The position numbers were made by a program, and so were the translations under genes. Of a DNA stretch of 64,000 nucleotides, positions 16,110 through 24,429 are shown piece by piece. The DNA comes from Myxococcus terminator_A. Lineage in GTDB: Bacteria > Myxococcota > Myxococcia > Myxococcales > Myxococcaceae. How positions within the stretch are numbered: position 1 is the first letter of the stretch; the number at the start of each line of letters is the position of its first letter. The stretch spans positions 1 to 64,000 of the forward strand of contig JBLZWL010000029.1 of NCBI GenBank assembly GCA_049194865.1, in the 5' to 3' direction. Under the pieces are notes generated by a model that was given only the letters and a program-made list of their open reading frames with translations, had not been told where the DNA came from and did no database searches.

Positions 16110-17303
16110 TCAGTGTCGTACCCCTGGGGCTGGCTGCCCGGCGATGACCGCCCAGGTGGCGAGCGCGCTGTTGACGCTGGTCCAGTACCCGTAGGCCTCG
16201 TAGTACCAGACGGCCCAGTGCGCCTGCATGTCGAGCCGGCTGGGCTCCGCTGGCAGGTCTCCGTTGATTTGAGGGTCCGAGGCGTTGCGGATGACGAGCC
16301 ACAGGGGGGCGGTGTTACCCAGCTCCTCCGCCACCAGTCCGAGCACCGCGTCGCCCATCTCCACGCCCGCGCCCACGGCTTCCAGGCCGTTGCGCGAGGT
16401 GCCGAACTCGAAGAAGTCGGTGGTGAGGATGGGGTGGAAGTCGGGCAGGTCCCTGCCGTCGAGCTTGATGTCGGGCGTGTTGCGCGGACCCGGGAGCAGG
16501 GGGCCGTTGAAGGCGTAGCGCTTGGTGGGTGGCCCGAAGTCCGGCTCGCCGAGCTGCGGCGCGTGCTGGGCCATCAGCCGCTCCGCGTCGTCGAAGTAGC
16601 GGGTGGGGACGTCCATCTCGCAGCGGTATGTCTTGTCATTGAAGGGCTCGTTGCGGAACTCCTGTGACAGGCGGAAGCGGGCGGCGCGGGTGACGATGAC
16701 GTCGCCCAGCTCGTGGTCCGGGAACGTCGCCCCCGCGGTGCCCACGGTGATGACCATGCGAGGCTTCACCTCGCGCAGCAGCTGGTGGAACAGGTCCTTC
16801 ACCGGCAGCGTCGCGGTGCCGACGCCGGTGCGCACGCCGTCCTGGTTGAGGTGCAGCTCCGACTTGAAGCACAGCACGCTCCGGCCGCCGATGTCGGTGA
16901 GGAACCAGCTTCCCAGGCGCTGCACCCGCTGGGCGGGCGCCGACTTGCGGATGAGCGGCTGGTAGTGGCTCTGGAAGTCCCTGTCGTACGGGTACCAGGC
17001 GGTGCGCCGGACGCCCGGCGTGAGGGTGTCCGCCAGGGCCTCGACTTCAGCCACGGTCCACGTGACGACCAGGTAGTCGGCCTGCGGGAGCGCGGCGCCG
17101 GGCTGGGGCGGGGTGGCCAGTCGGGGATGGGGCCGAGGCGCCAGACCCGCGGGCCACGTCAGCCCGAGGGCCACCTCGGCGGGCAGGGGTCCTCGTGGCA
17201 GGGCGGTCGCCTCCAGGGGGTCTTCGTCCACCGTGGCGCCGTATTCGATGATGTGCCGGGCAATCAGCTCCGGGCTGCTCAACAGGGTGTGGGGATTGGG
17301 CAT
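16110..17303 (-). CDS. Nucleoside phosphorylase-superfamily protein of unknown specificity
   Basis: This 397-residue protein contains PNP/UDP-type phosphorylase motifs: MVITVGTAGATFPDHELGDV (phosphate and nucleoside loop), AVGAGVEMGDAVLGLVAEEL (position of the usual VDME) and LWLVIRNASDPQING (position of the catalytic Asp loop). The first about 120 residues are an unusual N-terminal region (LLSSPELIARHIIEYGATVD, DYLVVTWTVAEVEALADTLT). ATG 17303 is supported by GGAGG nine bases upstream; an earlier in-frame extension is low-complexity. The substrate cannot be read from sequence. The long N-terminal part separates it from standard nucleosidases. Confidence 0.75.
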   Translation of the reverse strand: MPNPHTLLSSPELIARHIIEYGATVDEDPLEATALPRGPLPAEVALGLTWPAGLAPRPHPRLATPPQPGAALPQADYLVVTWTVAEVEALADTLTPGVRRTAWYPYDRDFQSHYQPLIRKSAPAQRVQRLGSWFLTDIGGRSVLCFKSELHLNQDGVRTGVGTATLPVKDLFHQLLREVKPRMVITVGTAGATFPDHELGDVIVTRAARFRLSQEFRNEPFNDKTYRCEMDVPTRYFDDAERLMAQHAPQLGEPDFGPPTKRYAFNGPLLPGPRNTPDIKLDGRDLPDFHPILTTDFFEFGTSRNGLEAVGAGVEMGDAVLGLVAEELGNTAPLWLVIRNASDPQINGDLPAEPSRLDMQAHWAVWYYEAYGYWTSVNSALATWAVIAGQPAPGVRH

Positions 17304-17646
17304 GACGCACCTCCAGCGTCTCCCCTTGAAGCTAGGAGCGACGGAGGGCCGAGGCCCGGTGCCCCGCCTGCTCAGTCGCGCAGTAGCCACAGGCGGGACA
17401 CGTCTGGAGCCAGACGTCCAGGGTCGACCGCGCCATCTCGGAGGGGCGCCCATCGAGGTCCGCCGGTGGGGCACGCCCGCCGGGAACGAGTCGACTGCTT
17501 TCCGTCAAGCCGAGAAGAAAGGGCCCGGGAAATGTCCCACGGATTGAAGGTCATGCGTCTCGCTTCGCGGGGCGAGCCTCCCCCGACGCCCGTACCGGGC
17601 GAGACTGACGGTGGGGGCGGGTATCGGCCCAGGGTGAGGTCCGTCC
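17304..17646. other. Intergenic region between divergent genes
   Basis: These 343 bases separate the phosphorylase-like gene (minus strand) from an ECF sigma operon (plus strand) and must hold both promoters. I find no convincing gene, hairpin or RNA. The stretch 17505-17550 is visibly richer in A/T than its surroundings and is the likeliest promoter area. I could not place -35 and -10 elements with correct spacing. Confidence 0.5.
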
Positions 17647-18198
17647 GTGCGCGAGCCGGTGAACGAGGTCGAGCAGACCGAGGGCTACTACCGTCGCTAC
17701 GGTGAGGCCGTGCATCGGCGTTGTCTGCGATTGCTCGGCGACGAAGCGCTGGCCTGGGACTCGACGCAGGAGGTGTTTCTGCGCGTCCATGCGAACCTGA
17801 AGCCGCTTCGCGCCGCGGGCTCTCCGTTGTCGTGGCTGCTCACCGTGGCGGACCGACAGTGCTTCTCGGTGCTGCGTCGCCGTCGCACCGAGGCCACCTA
17901 TGCGCTGCTGCGACTGGCACCGCTTCCGGAGGACAGTGCTTCACCGGAGGCCGCGCTGGAGCGACTGCTGGTGGATGCGGACCTGGTGAGACGCGTCCTC
18001 GCCCACTGCGCGGAGGACGTCCAGCGCATCGTGGCCCACCGCTTCATCGACGAACTGGAGCAGGAGCAGATCGCCACGCTGCTCGACGTCTCGCGCAAGA
18101 CCGTGCAGCGCAAGCTCCAGACGTTCTTCGACACCGCAAGGCGACTCCTGGAAGTCGCCCCCCGTCCTGCGCCCCGAAAGGGAACGGCCTCCGCATGA
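17647..18198 (+). CDS. ECF RNA polymerase sigma factor
   Basis: This 183-residue sigma factor has a compact region 2 (YRRYGEAVHRRCLRLLGDE, DSTQEVFLRVHANL, WLLTVADRQCFSVLRRRR) and region 4 (EDVQRIVAHRFIDELEQEQI, LLDVSRKTVQRKLQTFF). The start is GTG 17647. Its TGA overlaps the ATG of the next gene (ATGA at 18195-18198), so the two are translated together. The operon continues into a membrane regulator and a caspase-like protein. Region 4 is closer to a generic helix-turn-helix than to well-studied ECF groups. Confidence 0.87.
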   Translation: MREPVNEVEQTEGYYRRYGEAVHRRCLRLLGDEALAWDSTQEVFLRVHANLKPLRAAGSPLSWLLTVADRQCFSVLRRRRTEATYALLRLAPLPEDSASPEAALERLLVDADLVRRVLAHCAEDVQRIVAHRFIDELEQEQIATLLDVSRKTVQRKLQTFFDTARRLLEVAPRPAPRKGTASA

Positions 18199-18965
18199 GC
18201 ACCTCCTCCATTCCTCACTTCCCGGGCGTGCCGGACCTCCTGTTGGAGCGCTACCTGTGTGACGAGCTCTCTCCGGAAGAGGCTCGTCGCGTGGAGGAGG
18301 CGGCGCACGCCTCGCCCGCGCTCGCGGCGCACCTGCGCGAGCGACGGGCCGAGAAGGCAGCCTTCGCCCTCGTGCGTCCCTTCGGTCCGATGCGGGCACG
18401 GCTGGAGGCGCCGCGTCCAAGTCGCTGGAGGATGCTCTGGCGTTGGAGCCAGCCCGTGCTGGTGCTCGGCGTGGTGCTCGCGGCGGTGCTGCCACGAATC
18501 CTCTCGCTCGAGGAGGTGGAGAAGGTGCGCGTGCGCGGCGGACTCACCGCGCGGGTGCTCGTCAAGCGAGGCGACGTCGTCTTCGAGCAGGGGCCCGGCG
18601 CGGTGCTGCGCCCGGGAGACCGGGTGCGCGTGGAGGTGGAGGACGTGGACGGCGGCGCGCTCTACCTGCTGGCGCTGAGCGAGCATGGACGCGTCACGCC
18701 GCTCCAGGGCTTTCCGGCCACCGGCGGCGCGCTGTCCATGGCTGCGGGGCGGTGGGTGTTGCCCGGGAGCCTGGAGCTGGATGCCGCCCCCGAACAGGAG
18801 GCGCTGGTGGTGGTGCTCGCGTCCGACGCCTGGAATGCACCGTCGCCCGACGCCGTCCAGCGCTGGTTGGAGCAGTCGGCGCGAGAGGCGGACTTCCCAC
18901 CGTCACTCACTCCGCTTCCCGGCACTCGCCACGCCGTGCGCGCTCTCCCGAAGGAGCTGCCTTGA
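18195..18965 (+). CDS. Putative anti-sigma membrane protein with DUF4384-like domain
   Basis: This 256-residue protein has an N-terminal helical segment typical of anti-sigma factors (LLERYLCDELSPEEARRVEE, residues about 16-35), one membrane span (PVLVLGVVLAAVLPRIL, about 92-108) and a periplasmic domain. That domain (VEVEDVDGGALYLLALSEHG and further) resembles DUF4384, a module often found near caspase-like proteins. The zinc-finger Cys pair of the other anti-sigma in this window is absent. The gene overlaps the sigma gene by 4 bases and the caspase-like gene by 4 bases. The anti-sigma role is inferred from position and architecture. Confidence 0.72.
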   Translation: MSTSSIPHFPGVPDLLLERYLCDELSPEEARRVEEAAHASPALAAHLRERRAEKAAFALVRPFGPMRARLEAPRPSRWRMLWRWSQPVLVLGVVLAAVLPRILSLEEVEKVRVRGGLTARVLVKRGDVVFEQGPGAVLRPGDRVRVEVEDVDGGALYLLALSEHGRVTPLQGFPATGGALSMAAGRWVLPGSLELDAAPEQEALVVVLASDAWNAPSPDAVQRWLEQSAREADFPPSLTPLPGTRHAVRALPKELP

Positions 18966-20557
18966 GTGACAGAAGCTCGCGGGTCCTCGGTGTCCTGCTC
19001 GTCCTCCTCGCCACCTCCGTCGCGAGCGCGGAGAGCCGGTTCTCCATCAGCGTGGGACACAACCTGGGCCGGGACACGGACGAGCCCCTCCGCTGGGCCC
19101 AGCAGGACGCCGAGCGCATGGACGCGGTCTTCGGCCAGCTTGGCGGTGTTCCCGAGGACCGTCGCATCCTCTTGCGCGGAGAGTCCGTCTCCAACCTCCG
19201 ACTCGGACTCGCGCGGATGCGAGGCCGCATCGAGGAGGCACGGCGCGCCGGAGAGCGCACGCTGCTGTTCTTCTTCTACTCGGGACACGGCGACGAGGCC
19301 GCGCTGCGCCTGGGAGGCGAGGCCCTCCCGCTCGCGGAGCTGCAGCGGATGCTGGCCGAAGTCCCCACCACCGTCACGGTCGCCGTGCTGGATGCCTGTC
19401 ACAGTGGCGCGCTCGTGCGCGGCCGCTCCAAGGGCCTCAAGTCCGCGCCCGCCTTCGATATCTCCTTCCTCCGACAGGTGGGGCCGGAGGGCCGCGTGTT
19501 CATCGCCTCCGCGGGGGCTCACGAGGTGGCGCAGGAGTCGGACAGCCTCCGGGGCTCGTTCTTCACGCACCACCTGATTTCAGGCCTGCGGGGCGCGGCG
19601 GACGTGGACGCCGACGGCCGTGTCTCGCTCACGGAGGCGTATGGCCACGTCTACCACCGCACGCTCGCGGGCTCGCACGCCTCCACGGCGGCGGTGCAGC
19701 ACCCGGAGCTGTCCAGCCAGCTCGCGGGAGAAGGGGACTTGTTCCTCACCACGCTCTCGCGAGCCCATGCGCAGCTCGAGCTTCCTCCTTCGGTGGGTGA
19801 CAGCGTCGTGCTGGTGGACGAGCGCACGCTGCAGGTCATGGCGGAAGTGGAGCCTCGGGCCGAGGAGTCGGTGCGCGTCGCCTTGCCTTCGGGGCGCTAC
19901 CGCGTGCAGGTGCGGCGTGGCGCCCAGGTGCTCTACGGCAAGGTGTACCTGCCCTGGGGCGAGAAGCAGCGCTTGAATCCCGAGGCCCTGGAGGTGCGCA
20001 CGCTGGCCCTGCACCAGCGCAAGGGCGCGCTCCTGGAGGCCAGCACCTGGCGGCTTCAAGCGGCGCTGGGCGCGGGCCGCTCCTCGACGCAGCTGGGAGG
20101 CTGGGGACCCCAGGTGGCCGTGCTGCTCGCGCGCGAGAGCACCGGAGGGCTGGGGCTGTCCTTCCTCGGCGGGCTCACGCTGGGGGCCACCCGGGGCTCC
20201 ACGCTCGAGCAGCGCCTGGAGCAGGTGGAGCTGGGGCTGTGGAGTGGCCTGGGCCTGGCGGGCTCGGTGGGACGTGTCTGGGCCGGAGCCCATGCGGGCG
20301 TCGGCGTGCTGGGGCTGACTCAACGCGCGACGAGCCCGGATGCGGAGCGGCGCCGGGAGCTGGGCCTGCCCGCGTGGCGGACACGCACGGGCGCGGGAGC
20401 GGCCACCTTCGCCACGCTCTCCGCGGAGGTGCCGGTGGGCGCGAGCACGGGCCTCTTCGCCCGGCTGGGCGGCCACGTCGCGTTGATGCGCGAGGATGAA
20501 AAGCTCCGCACGCAACTCTCGCCACACCTGCTACTCGGTTGCACCTGGGGACTGTGA
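18962..20557 (+). CDS. Secreted caspase-like (C14 family) protein with C-terminal barrel-like region
   Basis: This 531-residue protein has an N-terminal signal peptide (VLGVLLVLLATSVASA) and a caspase-like domain with the catalytic dyad visible: His109 in FFYSGHGDEA and Cys146 in VLDACHSGAL, each after a hydrophobic strand. A middle region (about 290-350) looks like a small beta domain. The last about 180 residues alternate Gly and hydrophobic residues (LGLSFLGGLTLGATRG, SGLGLAGSVGRVWAGAHAG), like an outer-membrane barrel. The start is TTG 18962: AAGGAG lies 5 bases before it, and TTGA overlaps the previous stop. The context with an ECF sigma and membrane regulator suggests a stress-controlled envelope protease. 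Substrate and partners are unknown. Confidence 0.82.
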   Translation: MSDRSSRVLGVLLVLLATSVASAESRFSISVGHNLGRDTDEPLRWAQQDAERMDAVFGQLGGVPEDRRILLRGESVSNLRLGLARMRGRIEEARRAGERTLLFFFYSGHGDEAALRLGGEALPLAELQRMLAEVPTTVTVAVLDACHSGALVRGRSKGLKSAPAFDISFLRQVGPEGRVFIASAGAHEVAQESDSLRGSFFTHHLISGLRGAADVDADGRVSLTEAYGHVYHRTLAGSHASTAAVQHPELSSQLAGEGDLFLTTLSRAHAQLELPPSVGDSVVLVDERTLQVMAEVEPRAEESVRVALPSGRYRVQVRRGAQVLYGKVYLPWGEKQRLNPEALEVRTLALHQRKGALLEASTWRLQAALGAGRSSTQLGGWGPQVAVLLARESTGGLGLSFLGGLTLGATRGSTLEQRLEQVELGLWSGLGLAGSVGRVWAGAHAGVGVLGLTQRATSPDAERRRELGLPAWRTRTGAGAATFATLSAEVPVGASTGLFARLGGHVALMREDEKLRTQLSPHLLLGCTWGL

Positions 20558-20717
20558 GCCTCGGGGCCGTGTCCCACGGTGAGCGCCTCGGACGTCTCCT
20601 TGTCGCACCGGCAGGTTGACCGCGCTCCGAGAGCGCTCCGAAACGAGAGCGCGCGTCACCCGTCGTGTGCCCACCACGCGACATGGGGGTTGTCCCATGG
20701 ACCGAGAGGAAGACCAT

Positions 20718-21737
20718 ATGACGATGACGAGGGGTCGTGGTTTCTGGAAGTGGAGCCTGCTCACGCTGGCGCTGACGGGTTGCGGAGGTGTCCTGGGGGA
20801 CGAAGCCGAGGACGAAACGCTGCTCACGCTGGAGGGCTCGCTCCGTGCCTCCGAGTCTTTCGAGGCGGGAAGCTCCGCCCAGATGCGGGCGTCGCTGCTG
20901 TGGCAGACGTGGCCGCAGGCTGTCGTGGACTGCATGCTCCAGAGCTCCGTCCGCGACGCGCTGTCGAAGTGCCAGCGGGTGAGCCCTCGGTCGTCGTTCC
21001 ATCACCCCGACGTGGATGTGCAGGTGAACGGTCGCTTCCCCAACTCCTTCAGCATGTCCCTGAACCGGCTTCCGGGCCCCGAGGGGCTGATGGGAGGGGC
21101 GGGCTCTCGTCTCGGCCTTGCCTCCATCGTGGCCTACGTGGATGGCAACGGCAACCGCACGCTGGACCGCGTCGACAGCGAGGCCACGACCAGTGTCGAC
21201 ATCGTCGTGGGACACCAGGAAGGCGTCCAGCTCAACGCGCTGAAGATGGCCACCATCGTGTACCGGGAGGGCGCGCTGCACCCCCTCTACACCAAGCTGT
21301 TCTCCGACTGCCCCGTGGTCCCCCAGGGGTACTCCGTGGTGGAGTACCGCTACCATCCAGACCCCAGCAATCCAGACGGCGACCCCATCTACGATGGGTG
21401 CTTCTTGATGACGCGCAAGGTTGACGTGGACATCATCCTCGAGGCGAACCTGGCGTTCCAACGGCTCGCCTGCCATCAGGCCAACCAGTTGTTCCTCGCG
21501 GACATGGTGCGCGCCACCACCGCGAGTCTCCCCCCGGCCGGCAGCAGCCAGGTCTGCCGCACGTATATGCACACCGTGTCGGGCTTCGAGCAGGTGCTCG
21601 TGGTGAACCTCCATCCGGAGCGCTTCTGCACCACTCCGAACCAGGTGGTGTACTCGCTGCGCGACTACTGGAACGGCACCTGGGATGACCGGTCCTCGCC
21701 GCCCTCCTGGTGGCCGTGCACGGTGACCGCACCCTGA
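20718..21737 (+). CDS. Unidentified lipoprotein
   Basis: This 339-residue protein has a lipoprotein signal (KWSLLTLALTGC, Cys22) and ten or so further cysteines spread through the mature chain, suggesting disulfides outside the cytoplasm. A short acidic segment, VAYVDGNGNRTLDRVDSE, resembles an EF-hand or dockerin-type calcium loop (D-G-N-G-N). I do not recognise a family. ATG 20718 begins the signal peptide and is preceded by a purine-rich AGAGGAAG. It stands alone downstream of the caspase operon, with a 160-base gap. Confidence 0.75.
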   Translation: MTMTRGRGFWKWSLLTLALTGCGGVLGDEAEDETLLTLEGSLRASESFEAGSSAQMRASLLWQTWPQAVVDCMLQSSVRDALSKCQRVSPRSSFHHPDVDVQVNGRFPNSFSMSLNRLPGPEGLMGGAGSRLGLASIVAYVDGNGNRTLDRVDSEATTSVDIVVGHQEGVQLNALKMATIVYREGALHPLYTKLFSDCPVVPQGYSVVEYRYHPDPSNPDGDPIYDGCFLMTRKVDVDIILEANLAFQRLACHQANQLFLADMVRATTASLPPAGSSQVCRTYMHTVSGFEQVLVVNLHPERFCTTPNQVVYSLRDYWNGTWDDRSSPPSWWPCTVTAP

Positions 21738-22051
21738 GGTGAGGACCGCGAGGGGGCAGGCAGGTTCGCTGCCTCCTTACGGCGTGGGGAATTGGTCGAA
21801 GTGGTGGTCCAGCGTGCGGGTGCCATCTGGCTGACTCACGCCGCCTGCCCATGAACCGGGGCCCCGTCCCGCTCGTCAGGGTGCCCCGGGTGAATGACAG
21901 TCGAAATACACGAGATGTGAAATCCAGGAGCATCGACTCCGTGTGTCGGGATTGGCGGACCTGGAGTCAATGCTTGAAGTGGGGAGCGCACCGCCGTGAG
22001 CCCGAAAGGTTTCCCGGCGGTGGCCTGGCATCTCAACGCTTCGTCGGCTGT
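21738..22051. other. Intergenic region after the unidentified lipoprotein gene
   Basis: These 314 bases separate the plus-strand lipoprotein gene from the 3' end of a small minus-strand gene. A short hairpin (AGGCAG GTTCG CTGCCT, 21758-21774) may end the lipoprotein transcript. The rest has lower GC and poorer coding statistics than the neighbours, and I see no supported gene, tRNA or repeat in it. Confidence 0.45.
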
Positions 22052-22315
22052 CTACATACAGCGGTTTTCGCAGACACCCATCAAGCAGAACCAGCACGGG
22101 CCCACGCAGCCGGGGCGACAGGCCGCGTTGGAGTATTCACTGTCGGCGAGCAGCATGCTCTCCGGCGGCGTGCTCACCGCCATGTCACACGTCGCGTCTC
22201 CCTCTTCTTCGACGAGCACGGCCTGGGGCTCACCCATGGACAGGGCGGCGAGTCCCATCACGAGCAACATGGACAGCACCATGGACCACTGGCTCTTGAG
22301 CAGCTTCGCGAACAT
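22052..22315 (-). CDS. Small exported Cys-rich protein
   Basis: This 87-residue protein has a positively charged start, a hydrophobic signal segment (WSMVLSMLLVMGLAALSMG) and a mature part ending in six closely spaced cysteines (CRPGCVGPCWFCLMGVCENR plus one more); a seventh lies at ATCDMAV. AAGGAG stands 6 bases before the ATG (22315), which supports real translation. No family is recognised. Possible roles include a disulfide-knotted secreted peptide or a small envelope protein. It is divergent from the MaoC gene. Confidence 0.62.
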   Translation of the reverse strand: MFAKLLKSQWSMVLSMLLVMGLAALSMGEPQAVLVEEEGDATCDMAVSTPPESMLLADSEYSNAACRPGCVGPCWFCLMGVCENRCM

Positions 22316-22504
22316 CGGTGTCTCCTTGGCAGTGCCTGACGAGGCAGCGTCAGTCTGTCATGAATCCGACTTAGCCAGGAAGATGTGGATACATGGTGAG
22401 CAGCGACACATGGGCGATGCAATGCGTTGCCCTGGCCCGGCGAGCGGCCTATGCAATGCGTCAGGGGGCCACGCAGCACGAGTCACCCATATCCGAGGAG
22501 TCCC

Positions 22505-22963
22505 ATGCGTTACTTCGACGACTTCCAACCTGGCGAGGCGAGTGAGGCCGGGCCGTACGTGGTCTCCCGGGAGGAGATCATCGCCTTCGCGAAGCAGTTT
22601 GATCCGCAGCCCTTCCACCTGAGTGACGAGGGAGGTCGGGAAGGCATCTTCGGCGGCCTCATCGCCAGTGGTTGGCACACCGCTTCCATCTGCCACAAGC
22701 TCGCGGTGGAAAATCTATTGAGCAAGACGGCGAGCCTGGGCTCCCCGGGACTGGACGAGCTGCGCTGGCTGCGGCCGGTGCGTCCCGGAGATACGCTCAC
22801 CGCGCGCTTCGAGGTCATCTCCACCACGCCATCGCGCAGCAAGCCGGACCGGGGCGCCATCAAGTTCCGCTTCGAGGTCCGCAACCAGAATGGCGAGGTG
22901 GTGATGACGGAGATCGCCAACGCGCTGTTCGCCCGGAAGCCCGAGGGTGGCGCGGCGACGTAA
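22505..22963 (+). CDS. MaoC-family hot-dog hydratase
   Basis: This 152-residue single hot-dog domain has the hydratase signature FDPQPFHLSDE with the catalytic Asp and His, then FGGLIASGWHTASI and RPVRPGDTLTARFEV. Such enzymes hydrate enoyl-CoA substrates, for example in fatty-acid or propionate-type pathways. ATG 22505 is chosen because GAGGAG lies 4 bases upstream and the domain begins immediately. It is followed by a bidirectional terminator shared with the convergent PEP-mutase-like gene. Confidence 0.9.
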   Translation: MRYFDDFQPGEASEAGPYVVSREEIIAFAKQFDPQPFHLSDEGGREGIFGGLIASGWHTASICHKLAVENLLSKTASLGSPGLDELRWLRPVRPGDTLTARFEVISTTPSRSKPDRGAIKFRFEVRNQNGEVVMTEIANALFARKPEGGAAT

Positions 22964-22979
22964 GTCCTATCGAGGGACT

Positions 22980-23010
22980 CCGGTCGCGCCGTTTCCATGG
23001 GCGCGACCGG
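22980..23010. terminator. Bidirectional terminator
   Basis: CCGGTCGCGCC and GGCGCGACCGG form a perfect 11-base stem around a 9-base loop. It lies between the convergent MaoC gene (stop 22963) and the PEP-mutase-like gene (stop 23021). Confidence 0.7.
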
Positions 23011-23020
23011 GTTCACGCTC

Positions 23021-23836
23021 TCAGCGCGGGGCCATCAGGGCGTTGAGCGTGGGATAGGAGATGCCCGCCTCGGGCGCGGGGGCAGAACAGCCGTCCCGCA
23101 GGAAGTCCGTGGTGAGCGCGGCGATGCGGCCGAAGATGGCCGTGGCCATGCCTGCTCCGGCGCTGACGCGGCGGACGCCGAGCGACGCCAGCTCGGACGC
23201 GGGCGGCAGGCCGGGAATCGCCATCAGGTTCAGCGGCAGGCCCGCCTCCGTCACGATGGCCTTGATGTCCACGGGGGTCTTCAAGCCCGGAACGAAGAGG
23301 CCATCCGCGCCCGCGGCACGGTAGCGACGGGCCCGGGCCAGCGTCTCCTCGACGCGGCGCTCCGCGGGGCCGATGCCTCGCAGGAACACATCCGTGCGTG
23401 CGTTCACGAACAGGTCAGCGCCCTTGGCCGTGGCGGCGCGCTTCACGGCCTCAATCTTGGCGCACAGCAGGTCCACCGAGCCCCCGCCGTCCTCCAGGTT
23501 GATGCCGACGCCGCCCGCCTCCAACACGCCCGAGGCGACTTCGGCCACCGCCTTCGGGTCGTCCGAATACCCCCCTTCGATGTCCACCGTCAGCGGCACC
23601 TTCACCACTCGGGCGATGGCGGAGACGGTGTCGAGGAGCCGGCTCACCGGGAGCTTGTCTCCGTCCGGATATCCCTGGGCCCAGGCCACGCCCGCGCTCG
23701 TCGTGGCGAGCGCCTTGGCCCCCAGGCTCTCCATGACGCGCGCGCTTCCGGCGTCCCACGCATTCACGAGCAGCAGCAAGCCCGCTTCGTGCAACTGACG
23801 GAAGTCTCGGGCGGAGTTCGGAGGAGCGACAGGCAT
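23021..23836 (-). CDS. Isocitrate lyase/PEP mutase superfamily protein
   Basis: This 271-residue TIM-barrel protein has the superfamily landmarks: LLLVNAWDAGSARVMESLG, ATTSAGVAWAQGYPDGD, VPLTVDIEGGYSDDP (metal-binding acidic strand), GVGINLEDGGG and LFVNARTDVFL. The KKCGH-type catalytic motif of isocitrate lyase is absent, so it belongs with the oxaloacetase, methylisocitrate-lyase-like or PEP-mutase-like branch of unclear substrate. ATG 23836 begins the conserved domain, with AAGGACC upstream. It is followed downstream by the MaoC gene on the opposite strand. Confidence 0.87.
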   Translation of the reverse strand: MPVAPPNSARDFRQLHEAGLLLLVNAWDAGSARVMESLGAKALATTSAGVAWAQGYPDGDKLPVSRLLDTVSAIARVVKVPLTVDIEGGYSDDPKAVAEVASGVLEAGGVGINLEDGGGSVDLLCAKIEAVKRAATAKGADLFVNARTDVFLRGIGPAERRVEETLARARRYRAAGADGLFVPGLKTPVDIKAIVTEAGLPLNLMAIPGLPPASELASLGVRRVSAGAGMATAIFGRIAALTTDFLRDGCSAPAPEAGISYPTLNALMAPR

Positions 23837-23892
23837 GGTCAGCGGTCCTTTCCAGCAGGGGTGTGGAGCGGCGGGAGGATAGGGCGGACGCT

Positions 23893-24429
23893 TCAGGCAG
23901 TGGATGTCCGTCGCACCCTCGACTCGTGGTCGAGTAACCAGCGCTTGCGCTCGATGCCACCTCCATAGCCGGTGAGGGAGCCATTGGCCCCCACCACGCG
24001 ATGACACGGCACGACGATGCCCACGGGATTGGCGCCATTCGCCAGGCCCACGGCGCGCACGGCCGCGGGCCTACCGATGCGCCTGGCCAGCTCCGAATAG
24101 GACACCGTCGCGCCGCACGGGATGTCGCGCAGCGCGGTCCAGACCTCGCGCTGGAAGGGGGTGCCCTCGGTGCGGACGGCCAGGGCGTCGATGGCGTCGA
24201 GCCGTCCCGAGAAGTACGTCCGCAGCGTGTCGGTGAGGCCGCCTGGATTGCGCGCGGCCTCCAGGTGGAAGCCGCCGTCTCCGTAGTGCAGGCGCAGCAG
24301 GTTGCGCATCCGGCCTTCGTGCTCCGTCCAGTCGACGGCGCGCAGGTGTCCCTCGCGGTCGGCGATGAGGACCAGCTCGCCGATGGGTGTGTCCGTCTTG
24401 TCGATGAGGAAGTGGAGCGGCTCAGCCAT
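23893..24429 (-). CDS. ogt: Methylated-DNA-protein-cysteine methyltransferase
   Basis: This 178-residue protein transfers O6-alkyl groups from guanine to its own cysteine. The active-site motif IVVPCHRVVG (Cys142), the helix-turn-helix TVSYSELARRIGRPAAVRAV and the ending LTGYGGGIERKRWLLDHE are all present. Its first 8 bases overlap the 3' end of the Ada-AlkA fusion gene, so the two are one operon and probably induced together by alkylation damage. Unlike E. coli Ada, the O6 activity here is on a separate protein. Confidence 0.95.
   Translation of the reverse strand: MAEPLHFLIDKTDTPIGELVLIADREGHLRAVDWTEHEGRMRNLLRLHYGDGGFHLEAARNPGGLTDTLRTYFSGRLDAIDALAVRTEGTPFQREVWTALRDIPCGATVSYSELARRIGRPAAVRAVGLANGANPVGIVVPCHRVVGANGSLTGYGGGIERKRWLLDHESRVRRTSTA

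Noticed and set aside
16110..17474. Longer N-terminus of the phosphorylase-like gene from 17474
   Set aside because: The extra 57 residues are low-complexity and GGAGG lies before ATG 17303, which fits the start there.
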